Assembly: GCA_001795235.1 (NCBI GenBank)
Contig: MGNZ01000128.1
Span: 7,954-13,968, forward strand
Source: Chloroflexi bacterium RBG_16_64_32
GTDB lineage: Bacteria > Chloroflexota > Dehalococcoidia > SM23-28-2 > RBG-16-64-32
DNA: 6,015 bases
Direction: 5' to 3'
Below, piece by piece: positions 5,994 to 6,015 of the stretch. Each line of letters opens with the position of its first letter. The stretch's first letter is position 1. Both the position numbers and the translations under genes were made by a program. Under the pieces are notes generated by a model, which worked only from the letters and a program-made list of their open reading frames with translations, searched no databases and was not told where the DNA came from.

Positions 5994-6015
5994 CCTCTGA
6001 CCTGGTTCTTCATTC

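Overview
The window is GC-rich chromosomal DNA with five intact housekeeping genes, all supported by full-length recognisable families. The best guess for the host is a Chloroflexota bacterium, perhaps Dehalococcoidia. This rests on a two-domain methionyl-tRNA synthetase of the archaeal-like/Chloroflexota type (HxGQ and KxSTS signatures), a CBS-less GuaB3 protein, possible leaderless starts, and short dispersed palindromic repeats of a kind common in such genomes. This assignment is an inference; no marker here proves it.

Layout. Positions 1-179 hold no gene; they contain two 63-bp tandem repeats (58/63 identical) that can form hairpins, then a C5/G5 stem. Four genes on the minus strand follow, transcribed from right to left: rsmI (4614 to 3751), metG (3659 to 1977), a TatD-family metal-dependent hydrolase (1975 to 1139) and a trans-polyprenyl diphosphate synthase (GTG start at 1142, to 180). 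The last three are packed with a 1-bp gap and a 4-bp overlap, so they look like one translationally coupled operon. rsmI lies 91 bp upstream of metG, and metG may also have its own promoter. The 148-bp region 4615-4762 is divergent: a TATAAT box sits almost on top of the rsmI start codon, and a near-consensus extended -10 promoter points toward guaB3 on the plus strand (4763-5899). Positions 5900-6015 hold no gene; they contain a long imperfect hairpin inside a dispersed-repeat-like sequence and then a G-rich tract.

The genes do not form one pathway. rsmI and metG serve translation (16S rRNA modification and Met-tRNA charging), the TatD protein is a nuclease/hydrolase, the prenyl synthase makes a quinone or carrier-lipid chain, and GuaB3 acts in purine nucleotide metabolism. 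I see no defence, mobile or otherwise new multi-gene system. The less ordinary signals are non-coding: the tandem hairpin repeats with a compensatory base-pair change, a repeat palindrome read through in frame inside rsmI, possible leaderless starts, and the hairpin plus G-rich tract after guaB3.
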